NCBI GenBank assembly: GCA_050084985.1
Contig: JBITNC010000002.1
Span: 19,716,001-19,780,000 of the forward strand
Length of the DNA stretch: 64,000 nt
DNA from: Nageia nagi
Lineage: Eukaryota; Pinophyta
Direction of reading: 5' to 3'
In this document: in pieces, positions 49,966 to 60,831 of the stretch
Numbering within the stretch: the first letter of the stretch is position 1
Layout of the letters: every line of letters begins with the position of its first letter
Notes under the pieces: generated by a model
Databases searched by the model: none
What the model was told of the DNA's origin: nothing
The model's input: the letters and a program-made list of their open reading frames with translations, nothing else
Program-made: the position numbers and the translations under genes

Positions 49966-50195
49966 TAAGTAATCTATATGTTAAACTCACTTATTCTTTT
50001 TGTTAGTTTAACCAAATTGACCATGAAAAATTGAAGGATTTGGTTACTAATAAGCAACATCTTTAAGGAAAAAGTCATAACATAGATTTTTTTTTATATT
50101 TGTTGCTAGCCTACCATATTTTATATGATTGGGATCATATCCATGAGTAAGGTATCACTTATCTTACCTAGGTATAAGAGTGCATTGATTATTAT

Positions 50196-50932
50196 TGTTA
50201 TAACCAAAAAATAATAAAAATAATTATTAAATTAGGGTTATTTACAAAATATTCAATTAACCAATTAATTGTGAAACTATGGGCAAGCAATAATAGTAAT
50301 GAAATTGACCTTAACCTATCAAAACTAGAAATTAAAATATAAAAACTTATACTTTACCTACGATGATGATTGAAGTTGATATCTAAATGAAAGAAGATGA
50401 ATGATGAGTCTCTCCAAAGAATGTAGCCACTAATCTAGCCTTAACCTAGCGATAATGCTAGAAACCTAGCTATGGTGCTTGGTTACCTTTCCAATCTAGC
50501 CTCACCTCAAGCTCAATTTCATCATTGGACATTTGTTCCATGAAATATTGTACATAGAAGTGTGAAAGATAGCAGGGATGTATAGCTTAGATTATAACAA
50601 TTTCCATAATCGATAGGTGGCATTAAGAAACATCATTCAATAATGATATTAGTAATTGCCACCTATAAAGGATTTATGGTTATGCAATATCAAATTAATC
50701 AATGTCATGATAATGATAATGCATGCCCCATCCAACTTTATAGGAAACAGGTAGAGTGCCAAGGCTCCTTCTTGGGATTATTATGAGGTTGATCCACTTG
50801 TTACCTTAAAACACAAATATAGATGAGAGTGCATATATATAAAGGCATTTATTTAATAAATTAAATAAATCATTTTGAATAACTAAAAAGGGGTATTTTA
50901 ATTAAATTAAAATTCCTTTTTAGATGTTAACA
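50196..50932 (-). repeat. Element K, 3' LTR
   Basis: Ends tgttataacc...tgttaaca on the plus strand, a good TG/CA inverted terminal match. A TATA-like run lies at 50833-50843 on the minus strand. Confidence 0.95.
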
Positions 50933-50947
50933 AATGCCCCACTTTGA
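50933..50947 (-). promoter_or_regulatory. Polypurine tract of K
   Basis: Minus strand tcaaagtggggcatt directly before the LTR start tgttaaca. The LTR start at 60460 has nearly the same tract (ccaaagtggggcatt). Confidence 0.92.
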
Positions 50948-51719
50948 ATATGATTTGATGCTTTGAACAAAGAAAATCAAAACATAATTCAAAGTATATT
51001 CAAGAAAGATAGGAGTAAAAGACCACTCCTTGATAAGGTATTGTGTGGAGGTAGCTTCAGATGCCCCAATTTTTCATCTATTTTATGCCCACTCTTTTGA
51101 TTGGTTTTGATATGATGGTCCTCTCATTATAGGAGCAATCCAAGGCAAAGAATCATGGAACCTACAAAGATCTTAAAAGGGAAATATTTTACGTATAGGA
51201 TATATAAAATATAAACATGATAAGTGATAATATGATAAGTGATAAGAAGTGCAAACTTATTATTGGTGACTTACCCACCAATAATGAAGAAATATAATAA
51301 ATTTATGTGGATCAACTTGGATTTCCATGCCACCATGTTGTCATGGATTTGTTGACAAGAATGACCCCTTCCTTACAAAGGAGTAAAATGATGAGAGTGA
51401 CCAACTAGTTTGTCCCAAGCCATCATGTTTCCATGGCCCTTCTTTACAAGGGCATTAAGTGATAAGATTGACAAGAAAGATATGTGATAAATGCATATGT
51501 TGATGAAAAAGAGATAATAAATAGACATGATACCTCTTTATTCATTTACCTAGTCATGGAAATGTTATAAACGTAGTGATGGTGCTAGGAATGTAACGAC
51601 AATGTTGGGATATGTATGTGCTTGACCTATAATTTTGGTATCCAAAAATGCAAGAAGATATATTTGCATGAAAAAGAGGCATCAGACATAAAAAAAAAAT
51701 TAGATGTCTGAAATTGATT

Positions 51720-52300
51720 GGATTATGTTCCTCTTTACCTTTAATTGTGGATAATGTTTATGCACCTTTTCCATAATTAGTAATGACAATATAAGGACCA
51801 ATATAGTTAGGTTTGAACTTACCTTTCTTTTCATTTTCAAGTGCTTTAGTGTTGGCTAGTATAGGCTCATTGGATGTGGGAGTGATAGGCATGAAGGTGT
51901 TCTAGAGCATTGACCCCCTTCTCATCTAGGACCTCTAGCTAGGATAGACTTCCACCTATCTTCATTAGGAATGATACCATCTAATTATACATGAAGGGAT
52001 GGGATATCTAATTATAATGTTATAATAGCTTCATCTTCATACATGAGGTAAAATAGAGTGGCATCTATAGAGACACAAATTTAGTACACAAATCTAAGCA
52101 ATCTTTAGTACACAAATTTAGCATTAAAATGACCACAATAGAGACCATCATGAGCTTGATGAAGAGTCATATCTATTTTATTTTGTAATAAACATATAAG
52201 AAGAGTACCTTCAAAATCCCTTGTATATAGTAAATCACCAATAATGATATATTTTGCAGCTAGCTTCTTAAGTCTAATTCTAGCATTATGATCAAAGTTA
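51720..52300 (-). pseudogene. Element K integrase, zinc domain and C-terminus only
   Basis: Near 52240-52130 the minus strand reads LLYIRDFEGTLLICLL, then LHQAHDGLYCGHF, the His-His half of the integrase zinc domain. Near 52030-51950 it gives IPSLHV and GIIPNEDRW, and near 51830-51730 KGKFKPNYIGPYIV and PINFRHL, the C-terminal domain. The Cys-Cys half and the whole DDE core, about 200-300 residues, are absent. This suggests an internal deletion. Without the core it could not join DNA ends. Confidence 0.8.
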
Positions 52301-52624
52301 ATAGGGACAATACCATTTTTAAGATAATTAAAGATATCTCTATACCATTCACATGCATTTACATATGTATTGAAAAATAATTACCCTCAATGAAGCTTTG
52401 GACATCATACTCATGAGAGGGCTTACCAATATTTTTGATGGTGAGGATGGTTTGCTCATCTTCAATGTTGATAGGGAAAAGGGATGCAACACTAGCCATA
52501 GCATTATCATACCTATTGTTGTCTCTTAGGATGTTGTCTATCTAATACTCAAAGAAGTACATGAGAATATTCTCAACCATTTCCTTGTACGGTTGTAGTT
52601 TTTGATTTTGAGTGTTGTAAATTT

Positions 52625-52856
52625 TAGACATTTACTTTATGATTAGTTGATAATCACCAAAGATTATGATATTTATCACCTTAAGAAGTATTCTAGGTTT
52701 GAAACCTAGGATAAGAGCATCATATTCTACCATGTTATTAGTGCAATCAAAGGTTAAGAGATAAGATAGGGTGATAACATCACCATGAGTATTGATGAGG
52801 ACAATTCATATCCCAACTTTGTGAACACACTTTGAACCATCAAAGTACAATGTCCA
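52625..52856 (-). pseudogene. Element K second (archaeal-type) RNase H
   Basis: Nearly one frame on the minus strand from 52856. It shows WTLYFDGSKC, with the first catalytic Asp, then IVLINTHGDVITLSYLL, TFDCTNNMVEYDALILG with the catalytic Glu, and FGDYQLIIK with the next Asp. This is the additional RNase H found in the Tat lineage between pol and integrase. Only about one stop lies in this stretch, so it is the best-preserved coding segment of K. Confidence 0.88.
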
Positions 52857-53059
52857 CTTGTCATATTCTATGAAGCTAATGAAGATCTCCAAAAAAATTA
52901 TGTTTTCATCCTAGTGATGGTGCTAGAATCTAACAATGATGCTAGCTTTATGAGTGATTACATTACCCACTTTATTAGGAAACTCTTTATATACCTAGAT
53001 ACTTTATTTCATGGATTTTTGGCAATGAAGTTTGAAATAGCATTTCCTTTAATCAATTT

Positions 53060-53555
53060 TTAAGTGATGAATACCAAATCAAAATCCTAAAGTAACATCA
53101 CCCATTTCATAGCTCTTCTAGATGGATACAATTTGGGCATGAGATATCTGAATGGATCAGCATGAGCTATGATATGTGTTTTATTTCCAAGCATGTAACG
53201 TATTAGCTTTTTAATTAAGAAGAATATTATAAAGAACATCTTTTCTATTGGACTATACTATGTTTCATAATCAAGCAAAGTCTTACTAATGTAATAAATG
53301 GCTCTTTCCTTGTTACTATCATATTTTTATGCTAATAAGGCCACTAGGGCATTCATGGTTGCTAAAACATAAAGTAATAGACTTATTTATGAATTATAAG
53401 GTACTAATACTAGAGGATTAGTGAGATAACTATTGATATTATCCAAAGGATTTTGATATTTATCATCCCAAATGAATTTCTCACCTTTTTTCAGTAAATG
53501 AGAAAAAGATGTTGTCATGTATGCTAGTTGTGAAATGAACCTTTAAAGGAGAAAC
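53060..53555 (-). pseudogene. Element K RNase H (gypsy type)
   Basis: Begins at RFISQLA (about 53545-53525), the normal RT/RNase H boundary block. It continues LLKKGEKFIWDDKYQ, LATMNALVALLA, ERAIYYISKTLLDYE and YSPIEK, then IRYMLGNKTHIIAHADPFRY and KLYPSRRAMKWVMLL. These follow the gypsy RNase H pattern (AIYYISRTL...E..Y...EK). Shifts are few. It is separated from RT by the inserted LTR fragment. Confidence 0.88.
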
Positions 53556-53760
53556 TCCAAAAGCCAAGTATTGTATTAATTTGATCTCATATAAATACAT
53601 GCAGACTCACACACCTAAAACTATTAATGATCACAAATTACCTTAATCCCTAAGGATTAAGTTTCCAAAATTCCCTCCTTTAATCCACAAGGGATTAAGA
53701 AATAAATGAGAATACAAAGATGCCTCAAGGTGTGTAGTAGATGCTACAAAACATTTCTGG

Positions 53761-53775
53761 AGCTCTAATACCAAA
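53761..53775 (-). promoter_or_regulatory. Methionine-type primer-binding site
   Basis: Minus strand TTTGGTATTAGAGCT: two-base spacer after the LTR end CA, then TGGTATTAGAGC, one mismatch to the plant initiator-tRNA site. Confidence 0.78.
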
Positions 53776-53904
53776 TGAACAATTTTTACCATTACACAAT
53801 ATTGGAACATCAAATAATAGATTACATTACTATGGAGCAAGATTACAATCCTAGAGCTTCAAATAGTTTAGAAACTTTTAAAATAGTTTCTGGAGCCAAA
53901 CTTT

Positions 53905-54033
53905 AGATGCTTTCTGGTGCTAGATGCTTTCTGGTGCTAGATGCTTTCTAGTGCTAGACCCTTTCTGGAGCTCATCTGAAGTTTGTTTCTGGAGCTCATT
54001 TGAAGTTAGTCTCTAGAGCTCATCTGAAGTTAG
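53905..54033 (-). repeat. Two adjoining micro-tandem arrays (17 bp and 24 bp)
   Basis: Three copies of agatgctttctggtgct start at 53905, 53922 and 53939. Then three copies of a 24-base unit (tttctggagctcatctgaag plus four bases) start at 53962, 53986 and 54010. The two units share the core tttctgg-gct. Confidence 0.95.
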
Positions 54034-54065
54034 TCAAGTGTCCCTTTTTCTCATGCTCTACTTAA

Positions 54066-54243
54066 GTTGGTTTGCAATTAAAGTATGTATAGCTCACATC
54101 CATTACACCACCATAGCTACATGCAAGTGGAACACATACAAACGTTACATTGTCAGGTCTATTCCCAACTCCTTCATCAGATTAAACAGTTTTAGCATAT
54201 TCTTGCTGTAGCCACTAACTGCATAGCCTCCAATCATAGCAAC
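54066..54243 (-). pseudogene. PPR gene fragment captured in an LTR
   Basis: Minus strand from 54240 reads AMIGGYAVSGYSKNMLKLF, then NLMKELG, the typical end of one pentatricopeptide repeat (A.I.GY...G...A..LF..M). After a one-base slip it reads RPDNVTFVCVPLACSYGG, then VMDVSYTYFN, the start of the next motif (PD.VTF..VL.ACS..G.VD.G..YF). PPR proteins bind organelle RNA. This is only about 60 residues, with neither start nor end of a gene. Origin by capture of a host transcript or DNA is inferred. Confidence 0.8.
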
Positions 54244-54329
54244 CTATTAAACTATGTAAGAAAATGCCTCAGCCAGGTGACATGGAGTGAAATGGATTTC
54301 ATGCTGAGTTGTCTACAACCTTTTGTCTA

Positions 54330-55110
54330 CTTGAACCTTACTGAAAAGATGTCTTAAATATTTCAAGTTTCTTGGAGGTGGTAGACCAATAATGGCTATA
54401 AATTTCTTAGTTTCAAACTTAATGCCTCTATGTGATATAATGAAATTAAGTAATTTACCTGATGATACCTCATATGCACATTTTTAAGGTTTTAACTTCA
54501 ACTTATACTCTCTCATTCTCTAAAAAATCTTTCTCAAATTTGAAATGTGATCATCTTTGGCTACATATTTGGCTAAGATTTCATCAACATATACCTCAAG
54601 ACATTCATGGATCATATCATGGAACATGCTCACCATAGCTCTCTAGTAAGTTTAACCTTCATTTCTTAAATAAAAAGGCATGATCACCTAACAAAATATG
54701 CCCCAAGGAGTAACAAAAGTTGTCTCATGTTGGTCCTACTTAGTAATCCTTATCTAATTATAGCAAAAAAATACCATCCATGAAAGATAAGATTTCATGG
54801 CTTGCTGTTGAATCTATAATCATATCAATGCTAGGCAAAGGAAAGGCATCTTTGTTATATGCCTTGTTGATATCCCTAAAATTTATACAACATTTATCTC
54901 ACCATTAGGCTTAGCTACAAGAATAATGTTAGATATTTAATGAAAATAATCAATAGGAACAATGAAACCAGTAGCAAGATACTTCTCAATTTCCTTTTTA
55001 ATAGCAAGAGCAACTCTAGGATGCATTTTTTTAAGCTTTTGCTAAATAGGCTTAACATTTTCATTAAAAACTAGGCAATGGGTGACAAAATTAGTATCAA
55101 TACTATACAT
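54330..55110 (-). pseudogene. Element K reverse transcriptase
   Basis: Long minus-strand blocks: KPIXQKLKKMHPRVALAIKK and EIEKYLATGFIVPIDY near 55040-54950; SNIILVAKPNGEINVV; MDGFSGYNQI-like SYLSWMVFFCYN, shifted; DQHETTFVTPWGIFC; FHDMIHECLEVYVDEILAK at about 54625-54570, where the catalytic box reads YVDE in place of YVDD; then LRKIF, REYKLKLKP, SGKLLNFIISHRGI and PPPRNLKYLRHLFSK. The last block stops at the inserted LTR. The match to Tat-type RT (HPR.A...K.EI.K....GFI) is strong. Confidence 0.92.
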
Positions 55111-55229
55111 ATCAAAATGAGACCAAGAAAATACATCAAAAAAATTAAATAATAGTAGGTGGTACCTCTCCCATTCTTTAGGGTTAACCAAGATCCTATT
55201 TGAATAAACCTAATCTTATGGATAATGGT

Positions 55230-55680
55230 GTAGGGTAGAAGTGACAACCCTAATCTTATGGATCCATGGCCTTCCAAGTAAAATGTTATATGGAAAATGT
55301 ATTTAAAAAATATAAACCTTTTAATCAATAGATTTACCACCTACTTCAATAGGCATAGTGATGTATCCAATGCATTCCCTTTGACTATTGTCAAAGCCTT
55401 TAATTCTAATTATTATTCTTTTCATTTTTCATTTATGAAAGGAAAATACTTTTGTAATAAATCAATAAAGAAAATATTTACATTGGATCCAATATCAATC
55501 AAATTCTTTTCAATAGGAATGTTATTGATATTAACATGGATAAGAAGACTAAATCTTTTCAATCACATCTTCACTAGGCAATTCACTATCTTAAAAAGAA
55601 AGCATGTTACATATCAATTTAATGTCAATATTAGCTATTAATTCAATGGAAATAGGATATTTACATCAGAATCAAATAAA
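55230..55680 (-). pseudogene. Element K protease region
   Basis: Minus strand: a degraded active-site part near 55510-55460; ALTIVKGNALDTS near 55400; then an open block 55340-55071 with ITFYLEGHGSIRLGLSLLPY, which corresponds to YNILLGRPWIH....VPSTLHQ in T and other Tat proteases. The D-x-G active site cannot be read with confidence. 55081-55229 leads into RT. Confidence 0.66.
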
Positions 55681-55999
55681 GCATTCCTTTAATCAATTGA
55701 TAATTATAAGAGTTCAAAAATACTTATCTTGGCATGTGTTACCTTTATTTGCTTGAGTAGGTTATGTGGATTAGAATTGCATAGAACTATCTTTTACTTA
55801 GTAGTGGTTGAATGCATGTACCCTCTAGGTATCCCTCTCCTAGTCACATCGCAAATTTCTTCATTAAGTATGACATTCATCGAAAGCTACTATGTGTCTT
55901 TTGTATCAACTACATAGACCTCATAATGTATTTTTCCATCATCCAACAATTTTCATAACTATTTCCATAGGACCATGTAGGAGTTTGTCTTATGACCTT

Positions 56000-57000
56000 T
56001 AACCTTATAAAAAAATTCTACTTCATTATACCAACTAGGTTTATCATCATGAGGATCTAGTTCTATTTTTGGATCAAGTTTGATAAGTCACTTTTATAGG
56101 CACTCTTTGAACATCACAATAGGAGCAATAGGTAATCAGTCTTTCTTGAGTTTTTTCTTGGATTCACTCTTTTGTATTTCCTTATATGGAAGTTATTTAA
56201 GAGCATGGACCTATTTTTCTTCTTTATTTTGATACTAGGATCCCTTTGATTCATTTCTAGGGTTTCCATATTTTAGGTCACCCATCTCAACCAAGCATCT
56301 CTTTTTATGTTAGTTTGTTGACAATCTCTATGAATGGCAAGGTCATGTAGTCTAGGGCTTGAAATCTTAGTTTAGGGTTTATGTTATGGATCAACATGGA
56401 CATGACATGGTTTTGAAAAAAAGGTTTATAAATCATGCTCCAAATATTTAGAAATCTTTGGGAAGACTTGTAAAATCTTTCATTTGGAATTTAGATAGTA
56501 TTAACTAGATTTAAAACTATCATTGGTATAGAAGCATGATATTTAAAATAGAGATAGAATTCCAAAATGAGTTATACATAACAATTAATAGATTTAGTAG
56601 GTATAGATAAGTACCAATTAATTGCATCACCTTGAAATGTATTAGGGAGATATGTAGCCATAAGATTATCATTCATCCCAAACTTCAACTTGAATTTCAT
56701 TTTTAAAGCCTTGATATGATCCATAGGATCTCCTTCTTCATTATATGTATCAAAAATAGGTTCCACTTGTGAATAAATCATCCTTGTGCTACAAATCTTA
56801 TCAAATAAAGGATTAAAATTTTAGTACATAGGTTGTGTGGCACCACCATATGGATAATTGCTCCCAATGTTAAAGGCATCACTTTGCTCTTCCTTTTCAT
56901 AAAGAATCTTCTTTAGATTAGATTTGGTGGACTCATCAAAGCTATTAACCATGGCAAGAAAATTAGTAGGTTACATAATTTAAGCACTTAGAAAATTAAT
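56000..57000 (-). pseudogene. Element K gag
   Basis: Starts near 57000 with YFLAMVNSFDESTKSNLKKI, shared with the remnant at 14340-14525. The open block 56781-56572 reads DTYNEEGDPMDHIKALKMKF, then NDNLMATYLPNTFQGDAINW and YLSIPTKSI. This is the capsid-type gag pattern DP..H...F...M......M...F...L.G.A..W...L....I. Further down the frames are broken, and no clear knuckle is seen between 56500 and 55700. It would form the particle core. Confidence 0.86.
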
Positions 57001-57067
57001 ATTAGTCCTATCCAAAACCCTAGGGTTTTGGTGTAACTATTGAAGGATAACACAATGTATCAAAAAG

Positions 57068-57082
57068 AAGTTGGATTCACCA
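57068..57082 (-). promoter_or_regulatory. Primer-binding site of K
   Basis: Minus strand TTGGTGAATCCAACT, two bases after the LTR end. The tRNA was not identified. Confidence 0.68.
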
Positions 57083-57084
57083 AT

Positions 57085-57821
57085 TTTTATAACAAAAAAA
57101 TAATAAAATTAATTATTAAATTAGGGTTATTTATAGAATATTCAATTAACTAATTAATCATGAAACTATGGAAAAGTAATAATAGTAATCAAATTTACCT
57201 TAACCTATCAAAATTGGAAAATAAAAGATACAAACTTGTACTTTACCTATGAAAATGATCAAAGCTGATATCTGAATGAAATAATATGAACGAAGAGCCT
57301 ATCTAAAGAATAAAGCCACTAATCCATCATAAACCTAGTGGTAATGCTAGAAACCTAGGGATGGTGCTTGGCTACCTTTTGAGTTTAGCCTCACCTCAAG
57401 CTCAATTTCATCATTGAACCTTTGTTTCATGGAATATCATATGCAAAAGTGTAAAAGATTGTAGGGATGTATAGCTTAAAGTATAACAATTTCCAAAATT
57501 GGTAGGTGGCATTAAGATATACTGGTCAATAATGACACTAGTAATTACTACCTACCAAGGATTTAGGGTTATACAATCTTAGATTAGTCAATTTCATGAT
57601 AATGATAATGCATGCCCCATCCACCTTTATAGACAATAGGTAGAGTGTCAGGGCTCCTCCTTTGGCTTATTGTGAGGCTAACCCACCTATTACCATAAAA
57701 CATAAAGGTAGATGAGAGTGCACATAGGTAAAGTTATTTATTTAATAAATTAAATAAATTATTTTGAATAACTAAAAAGGGGTATTTTAATTAAATTAAA
57801 ATTTCTTTTTAGGTAGTAACA
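57085..57821 (-). repeat. Element K, 5' LTR
   Basis: 737 bases, collinear with 50196-50932. The inner end reads tttt in place of tgtt, a point change of the terminal TG. ATTAT follows on the right. Confidence 0.95.
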
Positions 57822-57826
57822 ATTAT

Positions 57827-60444
57827 GTCTAGTTTTAGTTGTAGCCAATTTATAGCCACTAAAGGGTCCTTTATCACCACTCATGCTAGGTAGAATCCTC
57901 TATTTCTATAGTGATATTCATATGTTCGTATGATCCATCATGCTAGCTCTTTTCCTCTCTCCTAACTAGGGATATTTAATATATTGATTAGTTTCCCTCT
58001 CATAGGGATTCACATGATGTGATAGACATACTCCAAAGTAATGATCATCTCAATGGGTAGGAGATACAAGGTGTTGGTGTTAGAATACCACCTCTCTATT
58101 AGGAAAATAAGTACCCCTTATCATGTTAAATGTAAAGGGTAGTGATAAGATCTCCTAGTGATAGCTCATTGAGGATCTCATTATCCTCCTAGGAAAAATA
58201 CAATGGTAGCATCAATCAAATATAGGGTACTCTTTGATTTACTTCATAATAAACTTTTGATTCTACAACAACAAAAAATAAGAGTATATCGAGTACAATT
58301 TCATAATAAAAATATAAAATCAAATTTCAATATTATTTATTCATGTCTAATATTCCATATTTAGTACTAACCAAATTATAAAAATCATAAAAAAATGATA
58401 ATAATCAATCTATTGATCTATTGGCACGGTTGTACAATTGATAAACATCATCAAAATGATCCAAAATGTTTAGGTCTAAATGGACCATTGGAGGTTTCTT
58501 TTATTTTGAAAATAGACCATTGGAGGTCCTATAGACCATTGATGGTCGAAAGTGGACTATTGGTAATCCAAATTTGGCATTTCAAGGTGCCAAAATTTTG
58601 ACATCAAGGTTTTTTACTTTTCTATGATGGATTTTTTATTTATTTGGCTTTTTGTAGGCTAAAAAATAAGTAACAAATTAAAACTTAGATGAGGGGAAAA
58701 ACTAGAAAAAAAATTAAAAATGCATAAAAAATAACATTAAAATCCATAATTAATCTAGTAGACATAATAAAAGCATAATAAAAATCATCTACCACATGGC
58801 TAGAGGGGAATTGATGACTAATTCTACTTGGTGACCCTCTCTTTTAGAATTGGGGCAAACAATCATGATTGGGAAAAACATGTATGATCTCCAAAACTCA
58901 ACTATTGCAACCATAATAATCACAAAAATACCCATAAACTCACAACCTCATAAAATTATAAATGGAAATAAATCACAAGTCTATTTATAGAAATGTATAT
59001 ACATGTTTGTTTGTGTAGCTTCAATTTATATGTTTCTAATAACCTCTTTAGGATAAAAACCTAGAGTAATAAATCAATACAAAAAATAGAAACATGAAAA
59101 TTAAGAGAATCTCATTTGGATTAAATAAATAGACTATTGTTAGTTCTATTTTCTAAAAAATGAGCTACTGATGGTTCTCCATGATCACAAAATGGACAAT
59201 TATTTATCCTCATTAGATAAACTTTTTAGAAATAGAAAAAGGAATTATCATTGTCAGAGCAAGATAAATGGAGATTCATGATGGAATTAATTAAATTAGT
59301 GTAAAAAAACTTAAGTTTAGTTCAAAAAAATAAATAGAGAAGTTAATTAGTCATAGAGGTTTTGATGAGCAATACAACAAAATTGAAAATAAAAAATGAG
59401 CATATTAGAGACTATTGAGATCAATGTAAGAGAAAATTTCAAAAAATATAATACAAAGTGGAATTCTAGCAATCCTCCCGGAATATTTCTAGATCATTGG
59501 TGGTCCTTTGTGGATTATAATTTCAAGAATTTCTAATTTTATATTCAAAGGAACCTTGTATCAGCATGTTCTATTAGTATTTATCAAAAAATCAAATATC
59601 AATTCCTTGTTTGGTAATTTGTAAAAGTTGTCAAGTAAGGAATGCAATGATTATCTAATTTAGGGACAAATGGTTGTTCTTTATTGTTGAATATTAAAAT
59701 CCAATTTCACCATTAAATATTTGGTTGGCATAGAAATTTTGGGGGATAAAACTTTATGAAAGAGGTTGCCAACAATATATTTTTAGGCTAGTCCATTTTC
59801 TACAAAACAAAATAATTTTATTTAAGGGGGTATTATCTTTAGTTCATCTTGAGTTTGTTATCATCTTTTAGATACGTCAACTTTATCCAATTCCAATTTA
59901 TGGTGGAACTTACTCCAAGTAAGAAAGTTCAAATTTAATTTTCCATTTTGTTTGTAGTTTTTTTAAATTTTTCATATATCTTAGATAGAGTTATCTATGA
60001 CCCTCTTGGATAGATAATTGTACTCCAAAATTCATAAATCATATGGAGTATTATTATCTATGACCAAGTCTGGTAGATAGCTATGTTTCTAAGATAACAC
60101 ATTACATCATGCTTATATTAATATTTGTTATCCAATTAGAAATGATTGAAAATTTCTATAATTATGAACTAAATCTAAGCTAATATGTTGTTATAGCATG
60201 TATGATCAAAGCAACAAATGTTAAATATGCATTAGTATTTTTGGTAGATGCTTAACATTTTGGTGTGGGTTATTTTTTCCTTGAATCATTATTTCTTGCC
60301 TTGTTAAGAAGATAATCCAATTCAAAAAGGGACATAGAGTTAACAATATCATTACGAGAATCCATAAAATTTTCAAGGAAGTTTTTTTTATGTCTTACTT
60401 TGGAATGTATCATTTTTAAATACTTGTATTTCTTAATCATATTT
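57827..60444. other. Non-coding region left of a K-like LTR
   Basis: No coding motif on either strand. Near 58480-58570 the phrase (g/t)accattggaggt recurs, with a perfect short palindrome gaccat-tg-atggtc at 58534-58547. It may be the interior of a gag- and pol-less element whose 3' LTR begins at 60460, or the continuation of U copy 2. I cannot decide. Confidence 0.5.
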
Positions 60445-60459
60445 CCAAAGTGGGGCATT
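60445..60459 (+). promoter_or_regulatory. Polypurine tract before a K-like LTR
   Basis: ccaaagtggggcatt, then the LTR start tgtagataac. Nearly the same as the tract of K, but on the plus strand. Confidence 0.75.
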
Positions 60460-60831
60460 TGTAGATAACTTAATTTGATTTTACATTTATTTAAAATTTA
60501 ATTATTAGTATTAATAAGTTCTTTTAATTATTTAAGTTATTATCATAATTATCCATATAGTAGACAATTGTGTCTCTTGTTTGTAAGTAACACATGGCTC
60601 AAGGAGTGGGTGATCATCATCAAGAAACCTATCTAATAGAGTCTCATATAAGTCCACTATAAAGATAAATTTGGTAAAAAAAATTCTAAAACTTGATAGT
60701 GGTATATATCCTTTAGGTGTTCTTCAACACCACCTATCAAGATTAGAATTTTGATACCTTAACTATCTTATATGCAAGCTATAATATTATCATTATGTAT
60801 GAACAATGATTGATAACCTTTTGAATATTAG
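60460..60831 (+). repeat. LTR fragment, 5' part, cut by G2
   Basis: Starts tgtagataac after the polypurine tract. The part 60590-60800 resembles 14895-15060. It is interrupted at 60832 by G2. The five bases before the cut, ATTAG, would be the target of G2. Confidence 0.65.

Larger units (their letters stand above)
39708..50195 (-). mobile_element. Element U, copy 2, interrupted by G1 and cut by K
   Basis: R2 serves as its 3' LTR. Its interior is 41001-41705 plus 47147-50195, with G1 inserted between. It carries ORF-A (middle part 47600-49170, C-terminal part 41010-41705) and the CAATGA array. At 50196 element K begins, so gag and 5' LTR, if they existed, would lie beyond 57826. They were not found there. 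The arrangement R1-interior-R2-interior suggests two U copies sharing one LTR. Confidence 0.52.
53556..54317 (-). mobile_element. LTR fragment with primer site, inserted in K RT
   Basis: On the minus strand a sequence starting tgtagacaac at 54317 and ending ttgttca at 53776 (542 bases) has LTR ends. It is followed at 53775-53761 by TTTGGTATTAGAGCT, a near-perfect methionine-initiator primer-binding site (standard TGGTATCAGAGC). About 205 bases of interior follow, then K sequence resumes. There is no second LTR and no clear target duplication, so the insert is truncated or rearranged. A PPR gene fragment (54066-54243) and two short tandem arrays lie inside the LTR. Confidence 0.7.
50196..57821 (-). 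mobile_element. Element K, Tat-type Ty3/gypsy retrotransposon, complete ends
   Basis: 7,626 bases. Both LTRs are 737 bases and the flanks carry perfect ATTAT duplications (50191-50195 and 57822-57826). A polypurine tract and a primer-binding site are in their proper places for minus orientation. Internal order from 57.0 kb down is gag, protease, RT, RNase H, second RNase H, then integrase ends only. The extra RNase H marks the Tat lineage. The integrase catalytic core is missing, the RT catalytic box reads YVDE, and a foreign LTR fragment (53556-54317) interrupts the RT-RNase H junction, so the element is dead. It is inserted in U copy 2. Confidence 0.94.

Noticed and set aside
55297-55641. 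114-codon plus-strand frame
   Set aside because: Lies opposite the K protease region, which matches a known family on the minus strand.
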